Part shown: one piece after another, positions 1 through 6,237 of the stretch
Position numbering within the stretch: position 1 is the first letter of the stretch
Layout: every line of letters begins with the position of its first letter
Notes under the pieces: model-generated
What the model was told of the DNA's origin: nothing
Databases searched by the model: none
What the model saw: only the letters and a program-made list of their open reading frames with translations
Source of the DNA: Rickettsiales bacterium
GTDB lineage: Bacteria > Pseudomonadota > Alphaproteobacteria > Rickettsiales > Deianiraeaceae
Length of the DNA: 14,509 nt
NCBI GenBank assembly: GCA_947485035.1
Contig: CANKQN010000009.1
Span: forward strand, 1 to 14,509
Direction of reading: 5' to 3'
Position numbers and translations under genes: made by a program

Positions 1-144
1 TGTGCCGCCAACGTGAATAACATTTTTCAGATTTTTATGAGGATTGCCCAAATATCCCAAAATTTGTTTCATAAGTGCGATAGATTCTGGGTGGGCGTAT
101 CCCACATGAATTGGCCAGTGTGGCAATTTAACTTCTGTGAACAC
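1..144 (-). CDS. folC: Folylpolyglutamate/dihydrofolate synthase, N-terminal part (cut by window edge)
   Basis: The minus strand reads an open frame that leaves the window at base 1. It contains LPHWPIHVGY, then a helix ending LGYLGNPHKN, then VIHVGGT at the edge. This is the N-terminus of FolC just before its P-loop (family form H-V-A-G-T-N-G-K-G-S). FolC adds L-glutamate to dihydropteroate or folates in the cytosol using ATP. Only about 45 residues are visible. No in-frame ATG exists before a stop at 169-171, so the start must be GTG at 144, TTG at 150, or TTG at 126, the last with GAAG just upstream. GTG at 144 is used here but is uncertain. The gene is divergent from the aminotransferase gene. 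Family assignment rests on motif recognition over a short segment. Confidence 0.75.
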   Translation of the reverse strand, partial: MFTEVKLPHWPIHVGYAHPESIALMKQILGYLGNPHKNLKNVIHVGGT

Positions 145-157
145 TTGCAAAATAAAC

Positions 158-197
158 TTGACATTTCTTCAAATGCACACAAATTTAATATTACAAT
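158..197 (+). promoter_or_regulatory. Putative promoter region of the aminotransferase-barrel unit
   Basis: A perfect TTGACA lies at 158-163 and a TACAAT hexamer at 192-197, 23 bases before the dat start. The 28-base gap is too long for one standard sigma-70 promoter, so the two boxes may belong to different promoters or one may be chance. The region lies between the divergent folC and dat starts, so the regulatory signals of both must fall here. Confidence 0.3.
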
Positions 198-220
198 ACT
201 TTTTTTGATGCAAACTAGTT

Positions 221-1063
221 ATGAAAATATATTTCAACGGCACTTTCTGCGAAAGTTACGAAGCAAAAGTTTCAATAATGGACAGAGGTTACATTTTTGG
301 CGATGGCATTTACGAAGCATTCTTGGTAAAAAATGGTAAGTTTATCGATTTTGAACCACACATTAAACGCATGAAGCGTTCACTTGATATTATGAATATG
401 ACATTTCCCGAAATTGATAAACTTCAATCAATTTCAACAGATCTTCTTAAGCTAAATTCAATGCAAACTGCCTTGATGTATGTTCAGGTTACAAGGGGAG
501 ATTTTCCAACTCGTGAACATGGAATGCCACAGTCTTCAACGCCTTCCGTTGTTGTGATTGCGTATCCTGAAAAAGAGCAAAAAAAAGAGTGGATTGAAAA
601 TGGAATTTCGTGCATGCTTGCACAGGATATTCGCTGGACAAGAAGAGATATTAAGTCTCTCAATCTTCTTGGCAACATTATGTTAAAGCAAAAATCGGCA
701 GATTGCGGTTTTGACGATGTAATATTTTTTGAAAAAGATAGTCTTTTTGTGACGGAAGCAAGTTCGGCAAATGTTATGATTATCAAAGACGGCAAGCTTT
801 TGACTCACCCCGCAAATAACTATATTCTTAACGGAATTACCAAAAATAGAGTAATTCAGCTGGCGAAGTCTCTTGGTATTGAAACAATTGAAAAAGAGTT
901 CATTGTTGACGACCTTTTCGCCGCATCTTCCATTCTTTTGACAAGTTCCGGTTACAGAATTCGTCTTTGTACAAGCGTTGATGGCACTCAAATTAACGAT
1001 GGCAAAGTTTGCAAACTTGGCAGACTTCTGTTTAATGGCATGGAGAAATGGATAAACGACTAA
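221..1063 (+). CDS. dat: D-amino-acid aminotransferase (PLP fold-type IV)
   Basis: This 280-residue protein matches the length of class-IV aminotransferases. It likely interconverts D-alanine and 2-oxoglutarate with pyruvate and D-glutamate in the cytosol, feeding peptidoglycan synthesis. The N-terminus has the family stretch DRGYIFGDGIYEAF (about 21-34). The PLP lysine is in RRDIKSLNLLGN at K145, and E179 in VTEASSAN matches the glutamate that contacts the PLP ring. The R98-x-H100 pair (TREH) is the carboxylate-binding signature separating D-amino-acid aminotransferases from branched-chain ones. Aminodeoxychorismate lyase shares the fold and would fit the divergent folC neighbour, but the R-x-H pair favours the D-enzyme. 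There is no Shine-Dalgarno before the ATG. The 3' end overlaps the barrel gene by 16 bases, so the two are probably cotranscribed. Confidence 0.88.
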   Translation: MKIYFNGTFCESYEAKVSIMDRGYIFGDGIYEAFLVKNGKFIDFEPHIKRMKRSLDIMNMTFPEIDKLQSISTDLLKLNSMQTALMYVQVTRGDFPTREHGMPQSSTPSVVVIAYPEKEQKKEWIENGISCMLAQDIRWTRRDIKSLNLLGNIMLKQKSADCGFDDVIFFEKDSLFVTEASSANVMIIKDGKLLTHPANNYILNGITKNRVIQLAKSLGIETIEKEFIVDDLFAASSILLTSSGYRIRLCTSVDGTQINDGKVCKLGRLLFNGMEKWIND

Positions 1064-2058
1064 TTCACCAAATTGGCAAGGTTTTTTGCGTTATATGCTT
1101 TAATGTTTCAGCATTTGCGGAAGGTGAAATTGCATACAACCCCCAAACTGGCGTTGATGAACAAAAACCTTACGAACCTCAATATTCACGCCGTTCAAAT
1201 TATAGAAAAAAACCAAACATAGAAATTAACACAAACTTCACATTTTCAAAAATTGATTACAATGTTGTAACTGCTGCGAATTCCGTTTTGAAATGGAGAG
1301 ACTCTTCCGGCTTTGGTCTTGATTTGTCCCTTGCAAAAGTTACCGATTATGGCAATAAATTCATTGCGTCGTATAAAAACACAAGCCTTTCTGGCGGAGT
1401 AATGAGCGATTATGACATGAAAAACATGTATCCCATTGCTGGCGTTTTCAGCGAAACAACGAAAATGACAGGAACTTCAAAGAACTACTCCCTCGCTTAT
1501 GAATCGGCTCACCACACAGCAAATGCGAGCGATATTTCATGGCTTTTGGGTTACGAGTATCGCACTTTGCACTTCAACCCAAGTGATGTGTATCAAATTG
1601 CATACGATTCCACCGCAACGAACGATTATGGCGGAAGTCAAGTTTCATACAATTCGGGGCAGTCTCAAAGCACAAAAGTTTCAATGCACGGTGTTAAACT
1701 TGGAACTTCATACAAGGCAAAACTCTCCGACACAAACAATTTGATATTTTCCACAGAAGCCTTCATTCCAATCTCATTCATAAGCCAGCAATACAACTGG
1801 GGCTATGGAAATTCAAGCGGGTGGGATTCGCAAATGAAAAATATTGGAATTGCAGGATATGGACTTGGTGGAAAAATTCAAAATCAAGTCGCACTTTCTT
1901 CAAGTGTGTGGCTGAATCTTTACACATTCGCCGAAATTACAAGCATTGCAAGTTCAAAAATGACTAATCGCATTGCAAATATTTCGCAAAGCAACGGAAA
2001 AACGAATGATATTAAGTTTTATCGCTTTGGAATTGGCACCGGCTTGACATTTCACTAA
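1048..2058 (+). CDS. Omptin-like outer-membrane beta-barrel protein
   Basis: The 336-residue product has an N-terminal signal peptide (about 1-24, basic start, hydrophobic core, cleavage likely after AFA), then alternating amphipathic strands ending in GTGLTFH, as outer-membrane barrels do. Several stretches resemble omptin proteases (OmpT/Pla family): SGGVMSDYDM at 115-124 parallels the omptin GGNMVDQDWM with its catalytic D-x-D (D121, D123 here), LLGYEYRTLHF parallels the next strand pair, and the C-terminus also fits. I cannot find the second omptin pair (D-x-H) where expected; that region reads QQYNWGYGNSSGWD. It may therefore be a non-proteolytic member or another barrel family. It begins inside dat and ends 4 bases into the convergent gene. 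The barrel prediction is strong; the omptin relationship is my inference. Confidence 0.8.
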   Translation: MDKRLIHQIGKVFCVICFNVSAFAEGEIAYNPQTGVDEQKPYEPQYSRRSNYRKKPNIEINTNFTFSKIDYNVVTAANSVLKWRDSSGFGLDLSLAKVTDYGNKFIASYKNTSLSGGVMSDYDMKNMYPIAGVFSETTKMTGTSKNYSLAYESAHHTANASDISWLLGYEYRTLHFNPSDVYQIAYDSTATNDYGGSQVSYNSGQSQSTKVSMHGVKLGTSYKAKLSDTNNLIFSTEAFIPISFISQQYNWGYGNSSGWDSQMKNIGIAGYGLGGKIQNQVALSSSVWLNLYTFAEITSIASSKMTNRIANISQSNGKTNDIKFYRFGIGTGLTFH

Positions 2059-2441
2059 ATCCGCTTGAAATGCTGTTCGAGCGGATTGATTTTCTTTGCT
2101 ACTACGATGAACTTGTATCCGTTGAGTAAAATATTGTTCACTGGCGAGCGTTTATAGAAATACACTTCAACAAGCATGAGTGATATAAACAAAATGAGCA
2201 CCCAAAATATTGCAACTATTCCCACAACGATGCGACTTTTCACCTTGAAAAATGGTAAATATTGCGGCACAACAACGCCAATCGCAAACCAGTATGCGAT
2301 CAACATTAGGATAAAAATTGCAGGAATGCAGTATATATCAACATATTTTGCCATTGAGAAAATGGTATATACCGCGTAGGCAAACAGATAGCAAAAACAG
2401 GAAACAACGAAAGTATTGAGGAATTTTAGAATTTTCATCAC
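2055..2441 (-). CDS. Small three-helix membrane protein, function unknown
   Basis: I do not recognise this 128-residue protein. It has three hydrophobic segments at about 9-30, 37-58 and 70-93 and a basic, polar C-terminal tail of about 30 residues (NPLEQHFKRI at the end), so it is an inner-membrane protein. No conserved motif is evident. Its ATG overlaps the stop of the upstream A-type Fe-S carrier by 4 bases (ATGA), so translation is probably coupled. Its stop overlaps the stop of the convergent barrel gene by 4 bases, and its last codons contain that gene's terminator hairpin. Coupling to the Fe-S carrier is the only functional hint. Confidence 0.75.
   Translation of the reverse strand: MMKILKFLNTFVVSCFCYLFAYAVYTIFSMAKYVDIYCIPAIFILMLIAYWFAIGVVVPQYLPFFKVKSRIVVGIVAIFWVLILFISLMLVEVYFYKRSPVNNILLNGYKFIVVAKKINPLEQHFKRI
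2058..2097 (+). terminator. Rho-independent terminator of the dat-barrel unit
   Basis: Arms 2058-2069 (AATCCGCTTGAA) and 2076-2087 (TTCGAGCGGATT) form a 12-pair stem with one G-U wobble and a 6-base loop. It is followed by the T-rich GATTTTCTTT. The stem begins at the last base of the barrel stop codon. It lies wholly within the 3' coding end of the opposite-strand membrane-protein gene. On the minus strand the wobble becomes an A-C mismatch and no T tract follows, so the signal is for the plus strand. Confidence 0.75.
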
Positions 2442-2824
2442 ACAAAAAAACTTTCACCACAACCACACGACCCCTTCGAATTAGGATTTTCAAACACAAA
2501 GCCAGCCTTCAGCAGGTCATTTTTGTATTCCATTTTTGTACCAATTAGGTACAGTGCAATTTTTGGATTTATGAACATATCAAACTCGTCAAAGCGAATA
2601 AGTTCATATCCGTCAAACAAATTAACATCTTTTTTGGCATATTCAATTTTATAAGCAAGCCCCGCACACCCTTTTTGGTTAAGGTTTATCAGAATACCCA
2701 AAATGTTCTCCTCCGAATTTTTTTTTGCCGCTAAAAGCTCAATCACTTTTTCTTTTGCATTCTGCGAAAGCTGAATGTAGTCAACCATTTTTAATTTCAG
2801 ATTGTGAAGCTCAATTCGTTGCAT
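2438..2824 (-). CDS. A-type iron-sulfur carrier (HesB/IscA/ErpA family), copy 1
   Basis: This 128-residue protein has the three conserved cysteines of A-type carriers: C53 in QKGCAGLAYKI and C120/C122 in the C-terminal SCGCGESFFV. Such proteins hold iron or [2Fe-2S]/[4Fe-4S] clusters and pass them to apo-enzymes in the cytosol. The family core starts at MVDYIQLSQNAKEK. ATG at 2824 adds 12 residues to that core and ATG at 2788 gives a standard 116-residue protein; an in-frame TTG at 2836 is also possible. ATG 2824 is used because GAAAG lies just upstream and it follows the promoter at a normal distance. No iscS, iscU or suf gene lies nearby. A second A-type gene is at 13069. I cannot say which is IscA-like and which ErpA-like. 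Confidence 0.9.
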   Translation of the reverse strand: MQRIELHNLKLKMVDYIQLSQNAKEKVIELLAAKKNSEENILGILINLNQKGCAGLAYKIEYAKKDVNLFDGYELIRFDEFDMFINPKIALYLIGTKMEYKNDLLKAGFVFENPNSKGSCGCGESFFV

Positions 2825-2844
2825 ATTTGCTTTCAAGTTGCTTT

Positions 2845-2874
2845 ATTACACCAAAGGTTGATTGATTTTGTCAA
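2845..2874 (-). promoter_or_regulatory. Sigma-70-type promoter for the Fe-S carrier gene
   Basis: On the minus strand TTGACA (2874-2869) is followed after 18 bases by TGTAAT (2850-2845), five of six matching TATAAT. Transcription would start near 2838, leaving about 14 bases before ATG 2824. The -35 box includes the stop codon of the upstream CinA-like gene, so this is an internal promoter separating the carrier gene from the ribosomal-secF unit. Confidence 0.55.
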
Positions 2875-3620
2875 GCAAAAACTTCAAAACTGCCATCAAC
2901 ATTGCACAGAAATTCTGTCATTCTCTCTTGGCAATCCTGCACGATTGCAATTTCCGTGTGGCGAATAATTATTTTATGAGAATTGCCATCTTCACGCATA
3001 ATGTGATGTTCGCACCCGTTTTCGCTCGCGATTTCCTCAATTTTTTGGGCGAATTTTTCAAACGGCACTTTCACGACTATCTGCCTTGTGAAAAAGTGAT
3101 GTCCCAACATTAAGCTGCCGTGGATAATTTCCAAAATTTCGTCCATACACTGCAACGATTCATCGCAACACACAAGATTCGCAAAACGAAAACCAAAGTG
3201 ATAACTACTTTTTTTGTGCAAAAGTTCCGCTCGTCGTGGAAGGTAAATTTCTTTAAGCGTGCTTTCGAATTTTTCAGAGAAATTATCAACAGATGTTGTG
3301 TAAATCTCCATTGCTTCTTGGGAAATATTCAATGGCACACTAAAAAGTTCCGCAACAATTTTGGCAAGTTGGTAATTATTCCAAGCGTTAAACGCACCAG
3401 ATATTATTACAACACTAAACTTGCGAGACAGCTCATCAATAGCTTTTGAAATGCGTAAATCGTCCTCATCAATGAAACGAATTTCAGAAATCCTTCTTCC
3501 AACATCACTTAAGCGACTATTCAAGAGAAGAATTTTGCGATGAAAATCAGGAATATCAAAAATTGTGGGAGATATCGCAAGAAGTGCAACATCGGTAGTT
3601 CTGAAAATATGCGATAACAT
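2871..3620 (-). CDS. CinA-like / MoCF-fold (molybdopterin-binding-like) protein with degenerate ligand loop
   Basis: The 249-residue protein follows the layout of the roughly 250-residue alphaproteobacterial CinA-like proteins. It has a Rossmann-like start (DVALLAISPTIFD, about 10-22), a repeat-length helix with RLSDVGRRISEIRFIDED (36-53), strand VVIISGAF (70-77), then LPRRAELLHKK (127-137) followed by FGFRFANLVCCDESLQCMDE. That last stretch mirrors the family's LP-x-GAELL...PGF...N...LAGVP..MQ order. The ligand-loop signature GG-x-GPT-x-DD is replaced by SGAFNAWNNYQ, and the N-terminal GNEIL-type motif is lost, so molybdopterin or nucleotide binding as in the family is doubtful. The start ATG shares one base with the secF stop (TAATG), showing tight coupling. 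CDS is secure; family is moderately secure. Confidence 0.7.
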   Translation of the reverse strand: MLSHIFRTTDVALLAISPTIFDIPDFHRKILLLNSRLSDVGRRISEIRFIDEDDLRISKAIDELSRKFSVVIISGAFNAWNNYQLAKIVAELFSVPLNISQEAMEIYTTSVDNFSEKFESTLKEIYLPRRAELLHKKSSYHFGFRFANLVCCDESLQCMDEILEIIHGSLMLGHHFFTRQIVVKVPFEKFAQKIEEIASENGCEHHIMREDGNSHKIIIRHTEIAIVQDCQERMTEFLCNVDGSFEVFA

Positions 3621-4471
3621 TATGCGGATTGCTCACGAAGCTTTATTATGTCTATGATTCTGCGCTCAAAAGGAATGAGGAAAAGCGCTGAAACTGCAAT
3701 TGATGACAGCGTTCCAACGCAAATGCCAAAAATAACGATTGCACAAAAATTTTGTATATCGCCAGTTGTGAAAAAAATTACCGGCAGAATTGCGAGAATT
3801 GTCGTCAAAGATGTGCCAATCGTTCTTGGTAGAGTTGAGTTTACGGCTTGATTGAGACGCTCTTTAAAATTGCATTTTGCACCTAAGCTTGCACGGATTT
3901 TGTCGTAGATGATCACGGTGTCGTTGACTGAGTATCCAACTATTGTTAAAAGTGCGGCGATTGTTGAAATACCAAATTCAATGTGCATAATTTTAATGAA
4001 TGCAATTGAAAGAATGAGGTCGTGGACAATTGTTGTGATTGCACCGAGGCTATAGTATGCGTTGAATCTTATCAAAATATAACAAAAAACCGCCAAAACG
4101 GAAAATATTATTGAGTAAACTGATTTTTTTATCAGCGATGATGTCATTGAAGGTGCCACGATTGAGCTTGAATCTATGCGACAAATTTGCGCAATTTCAT
4201 CAAAAACAGATTTGAAGTTTTGCGAGTTCGTGGTTTTTACTATATATTTTTCGCCGGAAACTTTCAAAAGCGAGGCATTAATATCGCCAGCGTATTGTTG
4301 TAATTTTTGGATATTTTCATCATGAACTGAAACTTCAAAAACCGCGCCACCAGTAAATTCGATTGATTTATTTAGTTGAAAGGAAAATATTGAGATAACC
4401 GCAAACACAAAGGAAATTATGGTTGCGGCAAGTATTGGAATTCTTTTGGATATAATATCAAAAGTTTTCAT
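3620..4471 (-). CDS. secF: Protein-export membrane protein SecF
   Basis: SecF acts with SecD in the inner membrane, using proton-motive force to assist SecYEG translocation. The 283-residue sequence has the first membrane helix (about 12-31), then IEFTGGAVFEV (family form DFTGG, here with E), a periplasmic domain to about 110, and five further helices. The signature GYSVNDTVIIYDKIRAS is at 179-195 and the conserved TIVHD at 147-151. Length is typical for SecF alone, without SecD fusion. No secD is adjacent. It sits 4 bases after rplE and shares a base with the next gene, so it is probably read from the ribosomal promoter, an unusual position. No Shine-Dalgarno is clear at its ATG. Confidence 0.96.
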   Translation of the reverse strand: MKTFDIISKRIPILAATIISFVFAVISIFSFQLNKSIEFTGGAVFEVSVHDENIQKLQQYAGDINASLLKVSGEKYIVKTTNSQNFKSVFDEIAQICRIDSSSIVAPSMTSSLIKKSVYSIIFSVLAVFCYILIRFNAYYSLGAITTIVHDLILSIAFIKIMHIEFGISTIAALLTIVGYSVNDTVIIYDKIRASLGAKCNFKERLNQAVNSTLPRTIGTSLTTILAILPVIFFTTGDIQNFCAIVIFGICVGTLSSIAVSALFLIPFERRIIDIIKLREQSA

Positions 4472-4475
4472 AGAT

Positions 4476-5027
4476 TTATTTTACCGGAACTTTCAAAGAA
4501 GAAAGAAGCTCGACGGTTTGTTCAACGCTTTTTGAGTTTTTTATGTGAAATGTGATAGAAAAACCAAAAGGTCTTGAAATCATTCCGTAGTCAACCTCGT
4601 GGAAAACCGTTACATCGCGTATACCAATGTTAAAGTTGAAAGCGTCATCGACGGCTTTTTTGCTGTAACCCTTGAAATCTTTAATCCTTGGAAGGTTAAT
4701 ATAGACGAGTCTATCGATGAAATTATACATATTTTCACGACGAAGAGTTACTTTGAAACCAGAGTTCATACCTTCACGAACCTTAAACGCAGCAACAGAT
4801 TTTTTCGCTTTAAGAGTAACACACTCTTGACCGCAGATTAACCTGAAGACATTTTTCACTGAAGCAAAGTAGTTTTTATCTTGAGCATCAGCACCAAGGG
4901 ATGTTGAAATTACGATTTTGCTAATTGTAGGAATTTCCATTACATTTTTGATTTCAAACTTCTCTTGAAGGTGAGATCTGATATTTTTTTCGTAACTTTC
5001 CTTTGATAGAACAATATTTGCGGACAT
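4476..5027 (-). CDS. rplE: Ribosomal protein uL5
   Basis: L5 binds 5S rRNA in the central protuberance of the large subunit and contacts the P-site tRNA. The 183-residue length is typical. Recognisable stretches are KAKKSVAAFKVREGM (about 73-87), VTLRRENMYNFIDRLVY, LPRIKDFKGYSKKA, and the C-terminal GFSITFHIKNSKS. It follows rplX after 11 bases in the normal order. The next gene should be rpsN but is secF. The start ATG has GAAG directly abutting it, too close to be a working Shine-Dalgarno. Confidence 0.97.
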   Translation of the reverse strand: MSANIVLSKESYEKNIRSHLQEKFEIKNVMEIPTISKIVISTSLGADAQDKNYFASVKNVFRLICGQECVTLKAKKSVAAFKVREGMNSGFKVTLRRENMYNFIDRLVYINLPRIKDFKGYSKKAVDDAFNFNIGIRDVTVFHEVDYGMISRPFGFSITFHIKNSKSVEQTVELLSSLKVPVK

Positions 5028-5038
5028 CTTCGCTAAAT

Positions 5039-5362
5039 TTAATTAATTTCTTTATTCGTCTTTTTCAGAACTCTCACTTTTTTTCCTTCGTTAACTTTGA
5101 ATCCAACTCTTGAAGGTTTTCCTTCTTCTGTTGCCAAAGATACATTTGAAATGTGAATTGGAAGGTCAACAATTGAATAGTTTTCGCTATTTTCTTGTGT
5201 GATTTTTTTAGCTCTTTTTCTTGTTTGGTAACCATCAAGCGTAACACGGTCGTTATCAATTGTTTTGATAGTGTAAGTTTTACCTTTGTAAAGCTTACTT
5301 CCTGTTAGAAGAATAACTTTGTCACCGACTTTATATTTTTTTGAGATTCTATTGTGTAACAT
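5039..5362 (-). CDS. rplX: Ribosomal protein uL24
   Basis: L24 is an early assembly initiator for the large subunit that sits near the exit-tunnel mouth. The 107-residue protein starts with a KOW motif region, YKVGDKVILLTGSKLYKGKT (about 10-29), and has the later family elements LPIHISNVSLA (67-77) and SRVGFKVNEGKKVRV (83-97). It is slightly longer at the N-terminus than the common MAxKIRKGD start, beginning MLHNRISKKYKVGD. It lies 9 bases after rplN and 11 before rplE, in normal spc order. The leader between rplN and rplX is almost pure A/T. Confidence 0.96.
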   Translation of the reverse strand: MLHNRISKKYKVGDKVILLTGSKLYKGKTYTIKTIDNDRVTLDGYQTRKRAKKITQENSENYSIVDLPIHISNVSLATEEGKPSRVGFKVNEGKKVRVLKKTNKEIN

Positions 5363-5371
5363 ATATATATT

Positions 5372-5737
5372 TTATAAAACTTCGGGTGCAAGTGATGCAA
5401 TTTTTAGGAATCTTGATCTAACCTCACGAGCGATAGGACCAAAAACACGAGTAGCAATTGGTTCGTCTTTTTTATCAATCAATACAACTGAATTTGAGTT
5501 GAAAGAAACTATTGAACCGTCTGCTCTTTTGATGTTTTGCTTTGTGCGAACAATTACTGCACGGCACACTTCAGATTTTTTCACTTTCCCATTTGGAATA
5601 GCACTTTTAACGGCAACAGTGATAATTTCACCAACATTTGCCCATCTTGTAACAGAACCACCATGAACATGAATACATTCAACGGTTTTTGCACCGGAGT
5701 TATCGGCAACAGTTAAGCGAGTACCTAATATTATCAT
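5372..5737 (-). CDS. rplN: Ribosomal protein uL14
   Basis: L14 is a conserved large-subunit protein at the subunit interface, contacting 16S rRNA helix 14 and translation factors. The 121 residues match the family length of about 122. Visible signatures are [10 protein letters not shown] (8-17), a central [21 protein letters not shown] block, and the C-terminal [10 protein letters not shown] followed by [10 protein letters not shown]. It begins 6 bases after rpsQ, the standard junction between the S10 and spc operons, which here is fused. No Shine-Dalgarno precedes the ATG; the upstream bases are TATAAAAATTT. Confidence 0.98.
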   Translation of the reverse strand: MIILGTRLTVADNSGAKTVECIHVHGGSVTRWANVGEIITVAVKSAIPNGKVKKSEVCRAVIVRTKQNIKRADGSIVSFNSNSVVLIDKKDEPIATRVFGPIAREVRSRFLKIASLAPEVL

Positions 5738-5743
5738 AAATTT

Positions 5744-5983
5744 TTATACTAAAACAGTTTTTATAATCCACTTTTTTGATTTAGAAATCGGCTTTGATTC
5801 CTCAATTTCAACCTTTTGACCAGCTTCAACCTTTTGACCAGCTTCAACATGTGCCATATACTTTGTTGTTAGGCGAATAATTTTCTTATAAAGAGGATGC
5901 GCCTTAACCTTTACAACAGTCACGGAAACGGTTTCTGGGCTAATCACCTTTTCAACGGCACCAACTAATACTCTTTTTGGCAT
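5744..5983 (-). CDS. rpsQ: Ribosomal protein uS17 with an internal 18-base tandem repeat
   Basis: S17 binds helices 7 and 11 of 16S rRNA and is a primary assembly protein. The 79-residue protein starts MPKRVLVG and ends in the family tail IEESKPISKSKKW. ATG 5983 is chosen over an in-frame TTG at 5995. The loop between KYMAH and VEIEES reads as two copies of VEAGQK, encoded by an 18-base perfect tandem duplication (5808-5848). This replaces the usual loop with a GD-x-V element, at near-normal total length. rpmC, the normal upstream neighbour, is absent; the gene is instead first in its unit behind its own promoter. Confidence 0.96.
   Translation of the reverse strand: MPKRVLVGAVEKVISPETVSVTVVKVKAHPLYKKIIRLTTKYMAHVEAGQKVEAGQKVEIEESKPISKSKKWIIKTVLV
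5808..5848. repeat. rpsQ: 18-base perfect tandem repeat, 2.3 copies, within rpsQ
   Basis: The unit TCAACCTTTTGACCAGCT (plus strand) occurs at 5808-5825 and again at 5826-5843, followed by TCAAC. It encodes VEAGQK twice on the minus strand. The copies are identical at DNA level, indicating a recent event, ongoing slippage, or strong constraint. Confidence 0.95.
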
Positions 5984-6008
5984 ATCAATAAACAATTTAA
6001 TCTTTCAG

Positions 6009-6037
6009 CGTGTAAATTCACAAAAAATAAATGTCAA
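6009..6037 (-). promoter_or_regulatory. Probable promoter of the rpsQ-rplN-rplX-rplE-secF unit
   Basis: On the minus strand TTGACA (6037-6032) is followed by a 17-base spacer and TACACG (6014-6009), a poor -10 match. A start near 6002 would give a leader of about 19 bases before ATG 5983. The perfect -35 and the position before the first gene support it; the weak -10 is a caution. An upstream A/T hairpin (arms 6049-6056 and 6068-6075, TTGATTTT/AAAATCAA) lies outside the core. Confidence 0.45.
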
Positions 6038-6112
6038 GTATTTTTATCTTGATTTTCAAAAAATAATAAAATCAATCTTGAAAGCAGTCGTGTTGTTGAC
6101 GCAAAAATGCAA

Positions 6113-6189
6113 GCACCCGTAGTTCAACTGGATAGAATATTGCCCTCCGAAGGCAAAGGTTGTGGGTTCGAACCCCGCCGGGTGCACCA
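6113..6189 (+). tRNA. tRNA-Arg, anticodon CCG
   Basis: The 77-base gene folds as a cloverleaf. The acceptor stem is GCACCCG (6113-6119) with CGGGTGC (6179-6185). The anticodon stem TTGCC/GGCAA (6140-6144/6152-6156) closes the loop CTCCGAA, with anticodon CCG at 6147-6149 reading the arginine codon CGG. The T arm GTGGG-TTCGAAC-CCCGC is standard. The discriminator is A and CCA is encoded (6187-6189). It is on the opposite strand to both flanking genes, between rpsQ and bor. Confidence 0.97.
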
Positions 6190-6206
6190 AGGTTTAATTT
6201 GGTGCA
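6183..6206. repeat. Inverted repeat joining the tRNA 3' end to its downstream flank
   Basis: TGCACCAA (6183-6190, tRNA acceptor end plus CCA) is repeated inverted as TTGGTGCA (6199-6206), with the 8-base loop GGTTTAAT. The hairpin would involve the mature CCA end in the precursor. No T tract follows on either strand. It may be a trailer structure, a bidirectional stop between tRNA and bor, or a relic of an insertion. Confidence 0.55.
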
Positions 6207-6237
6207 ATGGCAAAAATTCAAGCGATAGCAAATGGTG

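Noticed and set aside
13..339. 108-residue open frame on the plus strand at the left edge
   Set aside because: It overlaps the folC frame (minus) and the dat start; its composition is not protein-like and it matches nothing, while folC motifs are clear on the other strand.
221..1063. Aminodeoxychorismate lyase (PabC) for the class-IV aminotransferase, given the folC neighbour
   Set aside because: The R98-x-H100 pair and overall length match D-amino-acid aminotransferases; folC is divergent, so the folate context is weak.
2788..2836. TTG at 2836 as start of the first Fe-S carrier gene
   Set aside because: ATG codons at 2824 and 2788 are in frame, and with the predicted start of transcription near 2838 the TTG would have almost no leader.
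6049..6075. TTGATTTT/AAAATCAA hairpin upstream of rpsQ as a terminator
   Set aside because: The stem is almost all A/T with an 11-base loop, and no gene ends there on either strand.
6113..6206. tRNA-Arg as a phage or island attachment site
   Set aside because: No direct repeat of the tRNA 3' end, no integrase and no other phage gene is present; only an inverted copy of eight bases is seen.
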